Assembly (NCBI GenBank): GCA_014379785.1
Contig: JACMLD010000461.1
Location: 1-17,733 of the forward strand
Direction: 5' to 3'
From: Chitinophagaceae bacterium
GTDB taxonomy: Bacteria; Bacteroidota; Bacteroidia; Chitinophagales; Chitinophagaceae
Length of the DNA: 17,733 nt
Below, piece after piece: positions 6,633 to 14,569 of the stretch; position 1 is the first letter of the stretch; the number at the start of each line of letters is the position of its first letter. A model generated the notes under the pieces. That model made no database searches. It saw nothing but the letters and a program-made list of their open reading frames with translations, and was not told the origin of the DNA. Made by a program: the position numbers and the translations under genes.

Positions 6633-7458
6633 GTTTGGGACCGGCGCTCTGACGTTTGCCGGTAATGACTCGTTTAATACGCTTGAGAAAGCCTTTCAGC
6701 AGGCCACCATCCATCTGGATGCGTCTGTCGGTGGTCCACACCAGCGCGCGGATATTGGTCACATAATATAGTTTTCCGAAACCTTTGTTGCGGAGTTTCA
6801 GCGCCATCCAGCCATCTTCATTTGCCTGCGGCGGATGATTGAAGCCTTCTACTTCATCTCCCTGCGCCTTCCTGAATCCTGAATTGAATCCATATACATT
6901 CACCGCTTCTTCTCTGAAATATTTGTTGAAATACCGCATGAGGTCGGCGATGTATTCGTAAATGACATACACGATTCTTGGAGTGCCGGCAACGGGAATA
7001 AATGAAAACCTGCCATAGGTTACCGCATTCTTTTCGTCGTCGAGCGGACGAACCATCTGCTCTACCCACTCGGGCGGATAAATGGTATCTGCGTCTGCGT
7101 TGAGAATGTATTTTCCTCTGGCAGCAGAAAGTCCGGCATTTCTTGCGTGTGTGATGCCCTGTTTGGTTTCGGTTATGCAACGAACGCCGGTAGACAATAC
7201 AATGCTCTCGGTCCGATCTTTTGAATTGTTATTCACCACGACAAACTCCACTGAACGGTTTGTGGTGGTGCGGCTGAGCGATGAAAGCGTTCCCAGAATA
7301 TTTTCTTCTTCGTTATAGGCCGGCATGACAATGCTTACCTCAGGCTCTCCCTTCAGCAATGCTGAAAATCTCTGCCTGATCCCCTCCACTTTTAACTGCA
7401 GTGCAGCATTCGGCTGGTTATGTTCCTGAACATGAGCGGGGATACCTATTGGACGCAT
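6625..7458 (-). CDS. GT2-family glycosyltransferase
   Basis: A 277-residue GT-A fold glycosyltransferase without membrane segments, so cytosolic or peripheral. The core begins EVSIVMPAYNEEENILGTLS at residues 40-59; VVVNNNSKDRT (73-83) binds the nucleotide, NADADT (120-125) carries the metal-binding DxD, and NEDGWMALKL (213-222) holds the likely catalytic acid. There is a 35-residue N-terminal extension before the core, and no C-terminal QxxRW motif, so it is not a processive synthase. The donor and acceptor cannot be told from sequence. It is tail to tail with the GT-C gene, with an 8-base overlap, and has its own exact TAnnTTTG promoter box, so it is not in the same transcript; a shared glycan product is possible but not shown. 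The ATG at 7458 is well supported by the promoter position. Confidence 0.88.
   Translation of the reverse strand: MRPIGIPAHVQEHNQPNAALQLKVEGIRQRFSALLKGEPEVSIVMPAYNEEENILGTLSSLSRTTTNRSVEFVVVNNNSKDRTESIVLSTGVRCITETKQGITHARNAGLSAARGKYILNADADTIYPPEWVEQMVRPLDDEKNAVTYGRFSFIPVAGTPRIVYVIYEYIADLMRYFNKYFREEAVNVYGFNSGFRKAQGDEVEGFNHPPQANEDGWMALKLRNKGFGKLYYVTNIRALVWTTDRRIQMDGGLLKGFLKRIKRVITGKRQSAGPKLT
6640..6663. repeat. Inverted repeat at the GT-C/GT2 convergent junction
   Basis: ACCGGC (6640-6645) and GCCGGT (6658-6663) are perfect 6-base arms around a 12-base loop, 8 bases past the GT-C stop and inside the 3' end of the GT2 gene. There is no T run on either side, so it is a weak terminator candidate at best. 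Confidence 0.3.
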
Positions 7459-7480
7459 AAGGGAGGGTGGTTTTAAACTT

Positions 7481-7511
7481 CAAATCTATGCTATAATTTT
7501 TTCAGGAGCAG
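7481..7511 (-). promoter_or_regulatory. Bacteroidota-type promoter of the GT2 gene
   Basis: The minus strand reads TAGATTTG at 7488-7481, an exact TAnnTTTG. A CTG (7511-7509), one base off the TTG -33 element, lies 20 bases upstream of it. Transcription would start near 7474, about 16 bases before the ATG at 7458. Confidence 0.5.
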
Positions 7512-7656
7512 CATCTGGCGGTCCCGGCATTGTATTAACGCACAAAGTGTTAGATGTATTATTTATTTTCACGCAAACAAATATATCAGTCAGACAGCAT
7601 CCATATTAGCCAATCCGATTGAATACCTGAAAGGTGTTGGCCCTCTCAAGGGCGAT

Positions 7657-9696
7657 ATGCTGAAAAAAGAACTCGAAATTTTCAATTTTCAGGACCTGCT
7701 GGAGCATTTTCCGCTCAGGCATATCGACCGTACCCGGCTTACACCTATTGGTTCCATTACACCTGCCATCGACTTTTTACAGGCAGCTGGCAGGCTGGTG
7801 AGCCTGGAAGTGATGGGAGAAAAGGCTGGTAAGCGGCTGGTTGGACAACTGCGCGACAACACCGGCACCCTCGAATTGGTATGGTTTCAGGGCATCAGCT
7901 GGGTGCAGAAAAACCTGGTGCTCGGCTCGGTTTACCTGGTTTACGGGCGGTTGGGATTTTTTCTCGGACTTCCCCAGATAAATCACCCCGAAATTGAAGC
8001 ATTTACTCCTGATAAGGCGGAAGGGAAAAATTTTCTGGAACCTGTATACCCCGCGACAGAAAAGCTGAAAACGCGTGGACTCGGCGGTCGCCAGATCGGA
8101 AAATTGACCCAGCAGCTGATTGCGATGATAAAAGAGCGGGACTTACCCGAAAATCTGCCCGGTAAACTCGTCAGCCAGTTTGGTTTCCCCTCGCGCTACG
8201 AGGCCATCAGAAATATGCATTTTCCCGCCGATGCGGACACCTTCGAAAAAGCGACGAACCGCATCAAATTCGAAGAGCTTTTTATCGCCCAGATTCGCAT
8301 GGGACTGATCAAAAGTCAGAGGCACCGGTACAGTCAGGGCAATATTTTCAGCCAGGTGGGCGACCTTTTTAACCGGTTTTACAAGGATCATCTGCCATTT
8401 GAACTGACGGGTGCGCAAAAAAGAGTGCTGAGAGAAATAAGAAACGATACAGGCCACGGCCGGCAAATGAATCGCCTGCTCCAGGGAGATGTTGGAAGCG
8501 GTAAAACGATAGTTGCCCTATTATGTATGTTACTCGCCGCAGACAATGGCTTTCAGTCCGTTTTGATGGCGCCGACAGAAATTCTTGCCAACCAGCATTA
8601 TACCGGTCTGAAAAAATTACTCGAAGGCATGCCGGTCAGAATTGAAATCCTGACCGGTTCTACAAAGAAATCTGCCAGAAATATTCTTTTCCCCGCCCTC
8701 GAAAACGGTGAGGTTCATTTCCTGATATCAACGCATGCCGTGCTGGAAGATCCTGTAAAATTCAAAAATCTCGGACTCGCGGTGGTTGACGAACAACACA
8801 GATTTGGAGTGGCACAACGAGCCAGGCTCTGGAAAAAGGCCGCGATACCGCCCCATGTTCTGGTGATGACCGCCACGCCAATCCCCAGAACACTGGCCAT
8901 GACAGCTTATGGCGATTTGGATTACAGCGTGATCGATGAACTGCCGCCGGGGAGAAAGCCTATCAAAACCGTGCACCGTTTCGAACATGCGCGGGCGAAA
9001 GTGATGGATTTTATAAAAGAAGAAATCACCAAAGGCAGACAGGCATACATCATCTTTCCGCTGATAGAAGAATCCGAAAAACTGGATTACGAAAACCTGA
9101 TGCGCGGATATGAAAACGTGAAAGCTTTTTTTCCGGAACCCAAATATTGGATCAGCATGGTGCATGGTCGCCAGACCGCCCTGGTGAAAGAAACCAATAT
9201 GCAGCGATTTGTAAAAGGCGATACTCAAATCATGGTCTCAACTACCGTGATAGAAGTGGGGGTGAATGTTCCAAACGCCTCTGTCATGGTGATCGAGAGC
9301 TCCGAAAAGTTTGGCCTCTCCCAGCTGCATCAGCTGAGAGGAAGGGTCGGAAGAGGCGCGGATCAGAGTTTTTGTATATTATTAACAGGTGTCAAACCAA
9401 CCATTAATAGCAAAGAACGTATCAAGATCATGTGTTCTACCAATGATGGCTTCAAAATCGCTGAAAAGGATCTTGAGCTGCGGGGACCGGGAGATATTTC
9501 CGGCACGAGGCAGAGCGGCGAATTGAATTTCAAACTCGCAAATCTGCTGGCAGACAAACAAATCATGCAGGCAGCGAGAGAGACTGCCCAATCCATTTTA
9601 GACGCAGACCCAGACCTTAATTCACCAGATAATTTACAACTGAAAACATTTCTCCAGTCCCAGAAAGGTAAAACGGGCTGGAGCCGGATCTCGTAG
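7657..9696 (+). CDS. recG: ATP-dependent DNA helicase RecG (N-terminal start uncertain)
   Basis: RecG is the branched-DNA helicase that reverses stalled replication forks and processes recombination intermediates. All motifs are intact: wedge (OB-fold) domain at about 30-130, Walker A GDVGSGKT (277-284), VVDEQHRFG (376-384), TATPIPRTLAM (405-415), STTVIEVGVNVP (528-539) and QLRGRVGRG (559-567), with the C-terminal ELRGPGDISGTRQSG. The first ATG (7657) gives 679 residues. However, the same frame upstream (7603-7656) encodes ILANPIEYLKGVGPLKGD, the conserved beginning of Bacteroidota RecG, so the real protein is about 18 or more residues longer (near 700, the usual size). No ATG, GTG or TTG exists in frame between the stop at 7474 and 7657. 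Candidate rare starts are ATA 7603, ATC 7585 or ATT 7618; a sequence error in the start codon is the alternative. The 198 bases before 7657 hold this extension and the GT2 promoter only. Confidence 0.95.
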   Translation: MLKKELEIFNFQDLLEHFPLRHIDRTRLTPIGSITPAIDFLQAAGRLVSLEVMGEKAGKRLVGQLRDNTGTLELVWFQGISWVQKNLVLGSVYLVYGRLGFFLGLPQINHPEIEAFTPDKAEGKNFLEPVYPATEKLKTRGLGGRQIGKLTQQLIAMIKERDLPENLPGKLVSQFGFPSRYEAIRNMHFPADADTFEKATNRIKFEELFIAQIRMGLIKSQRHRYSQGNIFSQVGDLFNRFYKDHLPFELTGAQKRVLREIRNDTGHGRQMNRLLQGDVGSGKTIVALLCMLLAADNGFQSVLMAPTEILANQHYTGLKKLLEGMPVRIEILTGSTKKSARNILFPALENGEVHFLISTHAVLEDPVKFKNLGLAVVDEQHRFGVAQRARLWKKAAIPPHVLVMTATPIPRTLAMTAYGDLDYSVIDELPPGRKPIKTVHRFEHARAKVMDFIKEEITKGRQAYIIFPLIEESEKLDYENLMRGYENVKAFFPEPKYWISMVHGRQTALVKETNMQRFVKGDTQIMVSTTVIEVGVNVPNASVMVIESSEKFGLSQLHQLRGRVGRGADQSFCILLTGVKPTINSKERIKIMCSTNDGFKIAEKDLELRGPGDISGTRQSGELNFKLANLLADKQIMQAARETAQSILDADPDLNSPDNLQLKTFLQSQKGKTGWSRIS

Positions 9697-9700
9697 ATCC
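9686..9700. repeat. Small hairpin over the recG stop codon
   Basis: GGATCT (9686-9691) and AGATCC (9695-9700) are perfect 6-base arms with a 3-base loop that contains the first base of the TAG stop. No T run follows, so it may be an mRNA-stabilising or weak terminating hairpin, or chance. Confidence 0.3.
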
Positions 9701-9770
9701 ACTTGGTTGATATACGTGATTTCACAGACAAGATTTAGCAGGGCAGTAACGTTTTAAATTGGTAAATTAG

Positions 9771-12700
9771 ATGAAGCGTTTGAATACAAAAAGATACATA
9801 CTCATTTTCCTCGCCCCCTTCCTGATAACTCTTCAGGCAGCGGCACAGAATAACAGCAATTTTGATTTTGTAGAAAACAAAGGCCAGTGGGACAGCCGTG
9901 TAAAATTTACCGGAGACATCGGCGCGGGCGGCTTTTTTTTGCAGCAAAAAGGATTCACCGTTGACCTTAAAAGCCGGGCCGACCTCGAAAAAATTCTTCA
10001 CAGACACCACCCGGGCAGCAATGCAAAATCTGTGAGCACCGCCGCCGCTAAGACACCGGCAGCTCCGCTTGGCGGCCCCGATGGACTTCGGCTAAAAAAT
10101 GACTCTTTTCTAATCCGTTCACATGCCTACCAGGTGGAATTCGTTGGTGCCAGTGAATCGGCACAGATCCAGCCGGAGAAAATCCAGGAGTTTTATCACA
10201 ACTACTTTATCGGTAACGACCCGTCAAAATGGAAATCTGATGTAAAAGTTTACCGGGCGGTCGTGTATCGCAATATCTACCCGGGCATCGACATAAGGTA
10301 CTATGCTGACAACGGAACGCTCAAATACGATTTCATTGTCAATCCCGGTGCCAACGCCAGTTTGATCACCATGAAGTATACCGGGGCAGACAAGCTCAGC
10401 ATCAGAAACAACCAGCTGATCATCTCTACTTCTGTTGGAGAGGTAAAAGAACTGGCACCTTATTCATACCAGTTTGACGGACCGAAAGGCAAAAAAGAAA
10501 TCGGTGCTAAATATGAGATCATCAATGGCAACACGGTAAAGTTCAAACTCAAAGCCTATTCAGGCAACCTGCCTCTGATTATCGATCCCACACTGATATT
10601 TTCTTCCTTCACAGGAGGTTCGGATAACTACGGTTTTACAGCTACACCAGGACCGGATGGCGCTCTTTTTTCCGGCTCCACCTGTTTCCTGCCAGGCTTT
10701 CCTACCACTCCCGGTGCTTATGACCAGAGTTTTGGCGGCGGCAGTGGCAATCGTGGAACGGATATGGGTATTATGAAATTCAGCCGTAACGGTACGGCCA
10801 GGCTGTATGCTACCTATCTGGGCGGCGGTGAAAACGATTCACCGCACAGCCTTATCTGTGATCCACAGGGAAACCTGGTAATCATGGGCAGGACCTATTC
10901 TTCTAATTTTCCGGGAACACTTGTTGGTCCGGGTGGTGGGCAGGGTTCCTCAGACCTCGTTGTCGCAAAGCTCAGTGCCAACGGCAACAGCCTTATTGGG
11001 GCGCTTCGCATCGGCGGTAATGCCAATGACGGTATCAATATAAAGGACCAGCTGAACAGTGGTATTGGCCGCTCGTCTACCATCCGTTTTTATGGAGATG
11101 ACGCAAGAGGTGAAGTTAACCTCGACCCCGCAGGAAATATCTATATCGCCTCACAGACTCAGTCAAACAACTTTCCTATAGTAAACGCATTTCAGCCCGC
11201 CTTCGGCGGCGGTCTGCAGGACGGCGTGGTGCTGAAAATAAATCCGACCTGTACAGGCATTATCTGGAGCAGCTATCTTGGTGGCTCAGGTGACGATGCT
11301 GCTTTCGTGATAGATCTGAGTCCAACTACCAATCAGGTCTTTGTTGCAGGGGCCACCGCCAGTGGCAATTTCCCGGGTACAAACGCCACCGTGGTACAAC
11401 CCGCAAATGCAGGCGGCGGCGCAGATGGATTTGTAACAGAGATCAACAACGCCGGTGGTTCTATCGTCCGCTCCACCTACCTTGGTACGCCCAGCTATGA
11501 TGCCATCTACGGACTGAAATTCGATCGGTTCGGGTTTCCCTATGTGATGGGTATATCAGATGGTTCCTGGAGAGTGTTCAATGCGGCTTTTGTAAATCCG
11601 GGCTCCAAGCAATTTGTATCAAAGCTCAGTCAGAATCTTTCTGCCTACGTATATTCTACGGTGTATGGCTCCGGTTCTGCGCTGCCAAATATTTCGCCCA
11701 TCGCATTCCTGGTTGACCGTTGTGAAAACATTTATATCTCCGGATGGGGTGGATGGATCAGCAACGAAGCCGATCCTTTCGGCCAGTCAGGCACCACAGG
11801 CATGCCCACTACTCCTGATGCGCTGAAGCTCAGTACAGACAACAAGGATTTTTATTTTATCGTGATAAAAAAAGATGCTGCTTCCCTCTTGTACGGCAGT
11901 TTTTTTGGACAGGGCGGAGGTTTTGGTGAGCACGTTGACGGTGGCACCAGTCGCTTCGACCAGCAGGGAGTGATCTATCAGGCGCTCTGCGCAAACTGCT
12001 TCGGCGGACAGCTGAACCCACCTTATCTCACTACACCCGGTGCCGTGGGACCAGTGAATGGAGCGGGTCAGGACGGTTGTAATTTGGGTGCACTGAAAAT
12101 TTCTTTCAATTACGCCGGTGTCGATGCGGGCGTCAGGGCATTTATCGGAGGCGCCTTTGATACCACAGGATGTGTGCCGCTGACAGTCACTTTCCGCGAT
12201 ACCGTCCGTAACGCAAAAAACTATATCTGGAATTTTGGTGATGGCAGTCCCGACACCGCGACTTCCGGATTCGAAGTGTCTCATACATATAACAATGTCG
12301 GTACTTACCGGCTGATGCTCGTGGGGGTTGACTCCACCACCTGTAATATCCGCGATACAGCCTATACTACCGTCACAGTAAGAGACGACCAGGCATTTCT
12401 TGGCTTCACCGCTACAAAGCTGCCTCCCTGTCAATCACTATCCTACCGGTTCGACAATACCTCTACGTCACCGGCAGCCAAACCTTTTGGCAATACATCG
12501 TTTATATGGGATTTTGGCGACGGTACCCGCGTGCCTTCTGGTCCGGGAGCCTTGACGCATTCATACGCCTCACCCGGTACTTATGTGGTAAAGCTCATCA
12601 TGCCGGATACCAACTATTGTAATTCACCCGATTCCATTTCCCAGACATTGCGCGTAGCGCCTCTGGTGGATGCGCTGTTTGAAACACCGGCCGCAGGTTG

Positions 12701-13433
12701 TGCGCCTTACGACGCTGTGTTTAATAACATATCGCTGGCTGGGCAGACATTCTTCTGGGATTTTGGCGACGGAACCACATCGACCGATATCAATCCTACA
12801 CATACTTATTTATTGCCGGGTACCTTCACCATCAAACTGGTGGCGACGGATCCTGCAACCTGTAATATCATCGACTCAACGTCAACCACCATAACGATTA
12901 GCAGCAAGCCAACAGCGGCGTTTACCTATTCGCCACTGACTGCCCAGGAAAATTTTCCATACACCTTTACCAACACCAGTTCTCCTGATGCTACGCTGTT
13001 TAACTGGGATTTTGGTGATGGAGATACGCTCAGAACGCGCAGCAGGTCTGATATAGAGCACTTGTACAATGCTACCGGAACCTTTACCGCCTGTCTTTTT
13101 GCATCAAACGATATCGGTTGTGTAGATACGGTCTGCGTGCCGCTGCAAAGCATCATCGTACCAAAACTCGACCTGCCAAATGCATTTACACCGCTTGGCA
13201 ATTCACTCAACAATGTGATTTATGTGCGGGGATATGGTATTGCAAGAATGCAATGGAGGATCTACAACCGTTTTGGCAACCTGGTGTTCGAGACTGCTGA
13301 CCGCACAAAAGGCTGGGATGGAAAGTTCAAGGGAGTTGTTCAGCCAATGGATGTCTATGCCTACACGCTCGAAGTAGAGTTTTCTGATGGAACCAGGACA
13401 ACCAAAAAGGGTGATATTACGTTGATCAGATAG
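9771..13433 (+). CDS. Giant surface protein: DUF7948, SBBP-like repeats, four PKD domains, gliding-motility C-terminal domain
   Basis: A 1220-residue secreted protein. A signal peptide covers about residues 1-25 (hydrophobic ILIFLAPFLITLQAAA, cleaved before Q). It is followed by FVENKGQWDSRV, the hallmark opening of the DUF7948 domain, which runs to about residue 275 and ends IDPTLIFSSFTGG. Residues ~275-790 contain SBBP/beta-propeller-like repeats with recurring YLGG motifs. Four PKD domains follow, with WNFGDG or WDFGDG cores near residues 815, 910, 994 and 1077. From ~1131 (LPNAFTPLGNSLNNV ... GWDGKFKG ... MDVYAYTLE) there is a gliding-motility-associated (CHU_C) T9SS type B sorting domain, so export to the cell surface is expected. 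The next gene, 26 bases on, is PorP/SprF-like, the usual partner of type B cargo. Likely a large adhesin or matrix protein; the ligand is unknown. No catalytic domain was recognised. Confidence 0.93.
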   Translation: MKRLNTKRYILIFLAPFLITLQAAAQNNSNFDFVENKGQWDSRVKFTGDIGAGGFFLQQKGFTVDLKSRADLEKILHRHHPGSNAKSVSTAAAKTPAAPLGGPDGLRLKNDSFLIRSHAYQVEFVGASESAQIQPEKIQEFYHNYFIGNDPSKWKSDVKVYRAVVYRNIYPGIDIRYYADNGTLKYDFIVNPGANASLITMKYTGADKLSIRNNQLIISTSVGEVKELAPYSYQFDGPKGKKEIGAKYEIINGNTVKFKLKAYSGNLPLIIDPTLIFSSFTGGSDNYGFTATPGPDGALFSGSTCFLPGFPTTPGAYDQSFGGGSGNRGTDMGIMKFSRNGTARLYATYLGGGENDSPHSLICDPQGNLVIMGRTYSSNFPGTLVGPGGGQGSSDLVVAKLSANGNSLIGALRIGGNANDGINIKDQLNSGIGRSSTIRFYGDDARGEVNLDPAGNIYIASQTQSNNFPIVNAFQPAFGGGLQDGVVLKINPTCTGIIWSSYLGGSGDDAAFVIDLSPTTNQVFVAGATASGNFPGTNATVVQPANAGGGADGFVTEINNAGGSIVRSTYLGTPSYDAIYGLKFDRFGFPYVMGISDGSWRVFNAAFVNPGSKQFVSKLSQNLSAYVYSTVYGSGSALPNISPIAFLVDRCENIYISGWGGWISNEADPFGQSGTTGMPTTPDALKLSTDNKDFYFIVIKKDAASLLYGSFFGQGGGFGEHVDGGTSRFDQQGVIYQALCANCFGGQLNPPYLTTPGAVGPVNGAGQDGCNLGALKISFNYAGVDAGVRAFIGGAFDTTGCVPLTVTFRDTVRNAKNYIWNFGDGSPDTATSGFEVSHTYNNVGTYRLMLVGVDSTTCNIRDTAYTTVTVRDDQAFLGFTATKLPPCQSLSYRFDNTSTSPAAKPFGNTSFIWDFGDGTRVPSGPGALTHSYASPGTYVVKLIMPDTNYCNSPDSISQTLRVAPLVDALFETPAAGCAPYDAVFNNISLAGQTFFWDFGDGTTSTDINPTHTYLLPGTFTIKLVATDPATCNIIDSTSTTITISSKPTAAFTYSPLTAQENFPYTFTNTSSPDATLFNWDFGDGDTLRTRSRSDIEHLYNATGTFTACLFASNDIGCVDTVCVPLQSIIVPKLDLPNAFTPLGNSLNNVIYVRGYGIARMQWRIYNRFGNLVFETADRTKGWDGKFKGVVQPMDVYAYTLEVEFSDGTRTTKKGDITLIR

Positions 13434-13459
13434 CGATTTGCTTGTTAATAGTAAAAGTT

Positions 13460-14515
13460 ATGAAGATGAGTGAGAACAGAAAGACCGGCGCTCTGCGCAC
13501 ATGGATTGTTGCCCTGGCAGTGATGGCCGGCAGCAATGGTTTTAGTCAGGACATGCATTTTTCTCAGTGGTTCAATTCACCGCTCACAACCAATCCTGCC
13601 AACACAGGATTTATTCCTGATGCAGATTACCGTATCGGTGCAAACTACCGCAACCAATGGGTCAATGTGATGAGTGTGCCGTATAAGTCGATCAGTATTT
13701 TTGGTGATGCACAGATATTGCGGGACCGTTTTGAAAACGGATGGCTGGGCGTCGGCGGCGTAATACTCCGTGATGTGGCCGGTGCGGGAAAACTGACATC
13801 CACAAAGGTTTACGGCAGTCTCGCTTATCACCAGATGATAGGTTATGCGAGCCTGGTGACTGCAGGCTTCAATGTTGGATGGGCAAACAAAAGAATCGAC
13901 CCCACGCAATTAAAATTTCCTGATCAGTTTAATAAGGCCACCGGATTTTTTGATGCAGGCATACCAACTTCAGTGGCTTTTGAGGCAACGAGTACAAATT
14001 ATCTGGATGTGCAGGCAGGAGTGAACTATGCCTATTTCCCGACCGAAAATCTTTATGTGAACGGAGGCTTCTCCATCCATCACCTCAACCGTCCGCGCGA
14101 GACATTTTTTACAACCGACAATAATTTTGACAACAGGCTGGCTCCCCGATACATTGGTTTTGCCAATGCGAGTATCAAGGTAAATGAAATGGTGATCATT
14201 AATCCCATGGCCTACTACACGCAACAGGCAAAGGCAAGTGAGCTGGTCGGCGGCCTCAACGCAAACTACAATCTGAGCGGCGACGGCGAGATGCAGCTGG
14301 TAGGCGGTGCATATTATCGCATGGGCGATGCCATCATTCCCATGGTCGGGTTTCAATGGAAGAACTTCAAGATGAATTTCACATACGATGTAACCACATC
14401 GACACTCAAAAATTACAATGGGGCGAGAGGTGCGTTTGAATTTTCATTGATAAAGCAGGGCTTTTACCAGGAATTCAATGGCACACGGAGACAGTCTCTT
14501 TGTCCGACTTTTTAA
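13460..14515 (+). CDS. PorP/SprF family type IX secretion outer-membrane protein
   Basis: A 351-residue outer-membrane protein. After a short positive N terminus there is a hydrophobic stretch (WIVALAVMAGSNGFS) that fits a signal peptide, cleaved near Q-D. Immediately after it comes DMHFSQWFNSPLTTNPANTG and RIGANYRNQW, the diagnostic PorP/SprF opening, followed by alternating beta-barrel-like segments. PorP/SprF proteins pair with neighbouring type B sorting-domain proteins and are needed for SprB-like adhesin secretion or anchoring; here the partner is clearly the 1220-residue protein just upstream. The ATG at 13460 (or 13466) is preferred to a TTG at 13442, which is almost against the previous stop. 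The two genes probably form one transcript. It ends in phenylalanine, common for outer-membrane barrels. Confidence 0.92.
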   Translation: MKMSENRKTGALRTWIVALAVMAGSNGFSQDMHFSQWFNSPLTTNPANTGFIPDADYRIGANYRNQWVNVMSVPYKSISIFGDAQILRDRFENGWLGVGGVILRDVAGAGKLTSTKVYGSLAYHQMIGYASLVTAGFNVGWANKRIDPTQLKFPDQFNKATGFFDAGIPTSVAFEATSTNYLDVQAGVNYAYFPTENLYVNGGFSIHHLNRPRETFFTTDNNFDNRLAPRYIGFANASIKVNEMVIINPMAYYTQQAKASELVGGLNANYNLSGDGEMQLVGGAYYRMGDAIIPMVGFQWKNFKMNFTYDVTTSTLKNYNGARGAFEFSLIKQGFYQEFNGTRRQSLCPTF

Positions 14516-14544
14516 GAGCGGTTTTTTATAGTCCACACATTTAC

Positions 14545-14568
14545 CGATTTTTGCAAAAATTAAAATCG
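14545..14568. repeat. Inverted repeat just before the FAD-linked oxidase start
   Basis: CGATTTT (14545-14551) and AAAATCG (14562-14568) flank a 10-base AT-rich spacer and end one base before the ATG at 14570. It could be an operator or a translation-affecting hairpin; in AT-rich DNA it may also be chance. Confidence 0.25.
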
Positions 14569-14569
14569 C

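Noticed and set aside
7554..7623. Short ATG-initiated frame (22 codons) upstream of recG, possible leader peptide or alternative RecG start
   Set aside because: It is in a different frame from recG and stops at 7620-7622, within the recG N-terminal coding region; its peptide has no attenuator-like codon run.
8728..9228. 166-codon open frame antisense to recG
   Set aside because: It lies wholly inside a clearly conserved helicase gene, and its translation has no recognisable motif or domain; a shadow of codon bias.
9933..9940. Run of eight T near the 5' end of the giant surface protein gene, possible phase-variation tract
   Set aside because: The reading frame is intact through it, the run is short, and it simply encodes Phe-Phe-Leu; no evidence of slippage.
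11787..12434. 215-codon antisense open frame inside the giant surface protein gene
   Set aside because: Cysteine/histidine-rich low-sense translation with no domain; the opposite strand carries PKD motifs in frame.
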